Source: Faucicola sp937889485 (GTDB lineage Bacteria > Pseudomonadota > Gammaproteobacteria > Pseudomonadales > Moraxellaceae). From it: DNA of 6,981 nt. A model generated the notes under the pieces. The model was not told the DNA's origin. It was given only the letters and a program-made list of their open reading frames with translations, and made no database searches. The stretch is from the NCBI GenBank assembly GCA_051653685.1, contig JBOFWQ010000070.1, forward strand, positions 1 to 6,981, in the 5' to 3' direction. Shown here piece after piece: positions 6,172 to 6,981 of this stretch (positions are counted from its first letter, which is position 1; every line of letters starts with the position of its first letter). The position numbers and the translations under genes were made by a program.

Positions 6172-6225
6172 GCCGCTTATCCAAAAGCCACTTGTCCAAA
6201 AAGTCGCTTACGCCATTTATCCAAA
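6172..6225. repeat. Three degenerate 14-bp direct repeats
   Basis: The copies are GCCGCTTATCCAAA (6172-6185), GCCACTTGTCCAAA (6187-6200) and GCCATTTATCCAAA (6212-6225). They fit GCCRYTTRTCCAAA. The first two are 15 bases apart and the third 25 bases further on. They fill the gap between ispD and the tRNA terminator. The + strand frame through them is open and would read PLIQK-PLVQK, but it has no start codon, so I do not call a gene. Apart from these repeats I see nothing in 6134-6242. Confidence 0.7.
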
Positions 6226-6242
6226 CGTAAGGTAACAAAAAC

Positions 6243-6271
6243 AAAAAAGCCACACTATAATAGTATGGCTT
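6243..6271 (-). terminator. Rho-independent terminator of tRNA-Glu
   Basis: On the minus strand, an 11-12 bp stem with one G-U wobble is formed by the complements of 6260-6271 and 6247-6258. It is followed by a run of T (complement of 6243-6248). It begins 11 bases after the CCA end of the tRNA. Toward the + strand there is no good T run, so it ends tRNA transcription rather than that of ispD. Confidence 0.88.
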
Positions 6272-6282
6272 CTTAAATAAGT

Positions 6283-6358
6283 TGGCGTCCCCACGGGGAT
6301 TCGAACCCCGGTTACCGCCGTGAAAGGGCGATGTCCTAGGCCTCTAGACGATGGGGAC
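6283..6358 (-). tRNA. tRNA-Glu (anticodon UUC)
   Basis: The 76-base minus-strand sequence starts GTCCCCATCGTCTAGAGGCC and ends with an encoded CCA (complement of 6283-6285). The acceptor arm pairs GTCCCCA with TGGGGAC and the discriminator is G. The anticodon stem TCGCC/GGCGG has one T-G wobble and encloses the loop CTTTCAC, with anticodon TTC at the complement of 6322-6324. The T arm contains GGTTCGAATCC. It is very close to E. coli tRNA-Glu. It is a single tRNA gene with its own promoter and terminator. Confidence 0.98.
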
Positions 6359-6429
6359 GCATCTACCTGTAGGCTTGCGCGTTACAGATAACCTCGACCG
6401 CTTTCACCGTTAATGTCGAAGTGGTGCGT

Positions 6430-6487
6430 ATAATAAAGATTTTGATTTGCAGCGTCAAGTGTTTTTTCTAAATTTTTTAATTTTTTT
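6430..6487 (-). promoter_or_regulatory. Strong tRNA-Glu promoter with UP element
   Basis: On the minus strand TTGACG (complement of 6453-6458) and TATTAT (complement of 6430-6435) are exactly 17 bases apart. Directly upstream, the complement of 6462-6487 is almost pure A/T with A and T tracts, as in the UP elements of stable-RNA promoters. Transcription would start near 6423, leaving a leader of about 65 bases to be removed before the tRNA. The leader contains a small inverted repeat (TCGAC/GTCGA, 6395-6399 and 6415-6419 approximately). Confidence 0.85.
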
Positions 6488-6610
6488 CTGTGGGTGGGTG
6501 TTTTTATGTTTGAGGTGGTGACGAATCCAGAGATGGGTCACTAGACTCATTACGATGGATAAACTGATGAAGCCAAAAATGGTTAGCCAAATATGGGTGC
6601 TAGCTTGCAT
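6455..6610 (-). CDS. Small single-pass membrane protein, 51 aa, unknown function
   Basis: A 51-codon frame runs from ATG (complement of 6608-6610) to TGA (complement of 6455-6457). It has an excellent ribosome site, GGAGGG, at the complement of 6617-6622, six bases before the start. The protein has a hydrophobic helix at about residues 7-29 (IWLTIFGFISLSIVMSLVTHLWI), followed by a His-rich and strongly basic tail (RHHLKHK, then KKIKKFRKN). The positive tail suggests an N-out, C-in orientation by the positive-inside rule. I do not recognise the family. The stop codon lies inside the -35 of the tRNA-Glu promoter, and the Lys-rich tail is encoded by its UP element. Without a terminator between them, read-through from this gene would enter the tRNA gene. 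A chance ORF is possible, but the ribosome site and the clean membrane helix argue for a real gene. Confidence 0.65.
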   Translation of the reverse strand: MQASTHIWLTIFGFISLSIVMSLVTHLWIRHHLKHKNTHPQKKIKKFRKNT

Positions 6611-6698
6611 GATAATCCCTCCTGTTATCAGTTTTAGTGGATTTGGGTGGATGACTTCCTTGTAATTTTTTGGGCAATTAGCTAGTTTTGTGGGTGAG

Positions 6699-6734
6699 CT
6701 ATTTTTGTGAGTGCGACGGGGTCAGTTTAGCCAT
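6699..6734 (-). CDS. 11-codon mini-ORF, possible leader peptide
   Basis: On the minus strand GGAGG (complement of 6743-6747) sits eight bases before an ATG that opens MAKLTPSHSQK and then stops at TAG. It lies 88 bases upstream of the 51-residue gene on the same strand. It may be a leader peptide, the start of a gene lost by rearrangement next to the transposase remnant, or chance. The rest of 6611-6842 holds this mini-ORF, the inverted repeat at 6748-6790, and no other gene that I can support. Confidence 0.3.
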   Translation of the reverse strand: MAKLTPSHSQK

Positions 6735-6747
6735 TATTTTATCCTCC

Positions 6748-6790
6748 GTTGCCGTAAAACCACCGACTTTAGGCACAGGATTAAGGCAAC
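6748..6790. repeat. Inverted repeat near the tnpB remnant
   Basis: GTTGCC (6748-6753) and GGCAAC (6785-6790) are perfect complements around a 31-base interior that contains CCACCGACTTTAG (6760-6772). From memory, the block CCACCGACTTTAG followed by its complement is common in terminal hairpins of IS200/IS605-type elements; here the second arm is degraded. This may be the end of the element or an adjacent one, but its exact boundary cannot be fixed. Confidence 0.35.
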
Positions 6791-6842
6791 TCCGAAACTA
6801 TGCTTACACACAGAAATTTGTTAAATATGTTAAACTAAACCC

Positions 6843-6981
6843 ATGAAAATACTCAAGCTACGCATACGAGATAAGCATACAGCAAAGAATACCCTAAAAC
6901 ACAATGCGGAGCAGGTAGCGTAGGTATTGATTTGGGCTTAAAAGACAGTGCCACCACCTCAAATGGTGACAAGCTACAAAT
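6843..6981 (+). pseudogene. tnpB: Decayed IS200/IS605-type tnpB fragment
   Basis: The ATG at 6843 opens MKILKLRIRDKH, a typical TnpB N-terminus, but the frame stops at TAG (6921-6923) after 26 codons. In another frame, from about 6905 to the window end, the peptide GSVGIDLGLKDSATTSNGDK is the RuvC-I motif of TnpB, with the catalytic Asp in GIDLG. In intact proteins these two segments are separated by well over 100 residues, so the gene carries a large internal deletion plus a frameshift. The junction lies roughly between 6879 and 6905. TnpB is an RNA-guided nuclease of IS200/IS605 elements; this copy cannot make a complete one. The gene may continue past the window. No TnpA is visible. Confidence 0.85.

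Noticed and set aside
6149..6234. Open + strand frame through the GCCRYTTRTCCAAA repeats
   Set aside because: It is bounded by stops, has no ATG, GTG or TTG start, and shows no recognisable protein.

Overview
The window looks like a chromosomal segment of a gammaproteobacterium, most likely a Moraxella-type member of the Moraxellaceae. The grounds are the eno-ftsB-ispD gene series, the protein sequence style, and a mosaic of core genes separated by short AT-rich inserts. The genus is an inference from the look of the proteins, not from a search.

Left part (2-2783, + strand): a copper-handling cluster. It holds the C-terminal end of a DUF305 (CopM-like) protein, a 70-residue CopZ-type copper chaperone, and a full-length CopA-type Cu(+) P1B-ATPase. 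Gaps are only 54 and 64 bases, with no convincing terminator between the genes, so they are probably co-transcribed. CopZ would hand Cu(I) to CopA for export, while the DUF305 protein would act in the periplasm.

Middle (2784-6133): core genes eno (enolase), ftsB (divisome coiled-coil protein) and ispD (MEP isoprenoid pathway), all on the + strand. In many gammaproteobacteria eno and ftsB are direct neighbours. Here they are separated by an AT-rich insert (33% G+C by hand count over 4561-4860). The insert carries a leftward 79-residue XRE/HTH regulator resembling restriction-modification controller (C) proteins, and a rightward 54-residue protein of unknown function. Between them lies a 15-bp-period array of TATA-centred boxes that closely resembles C-boxes and overlaps the -35 of a near-consensus promoter for the 54-residue gene. 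No methylase or nuclease gene is visible, so this looks like a stand-alone C-protein-type switch. It is the most interesting object in the window.

Right part (6134-6981): a short degenerate repeat cluster, then a minus-strand tRNA-Glu(UUC) gene with its own terminator and a strong promoter with an A/T-rich UP element. Upstream on the same strand is a 51-codon gene for a single-pass membrane protein; its 3' end is the tRNA UP element and its stop codon lies inside the -35. Further right are an 11-codon mini-ORF with a strong Shine-Dalgarno, and, at the edge, a decayed IS200/IS605-type tnpB whose start is joined almost directly to its RuvC-I motif in another frame. ispF, which often follows ispD, is not in the window.
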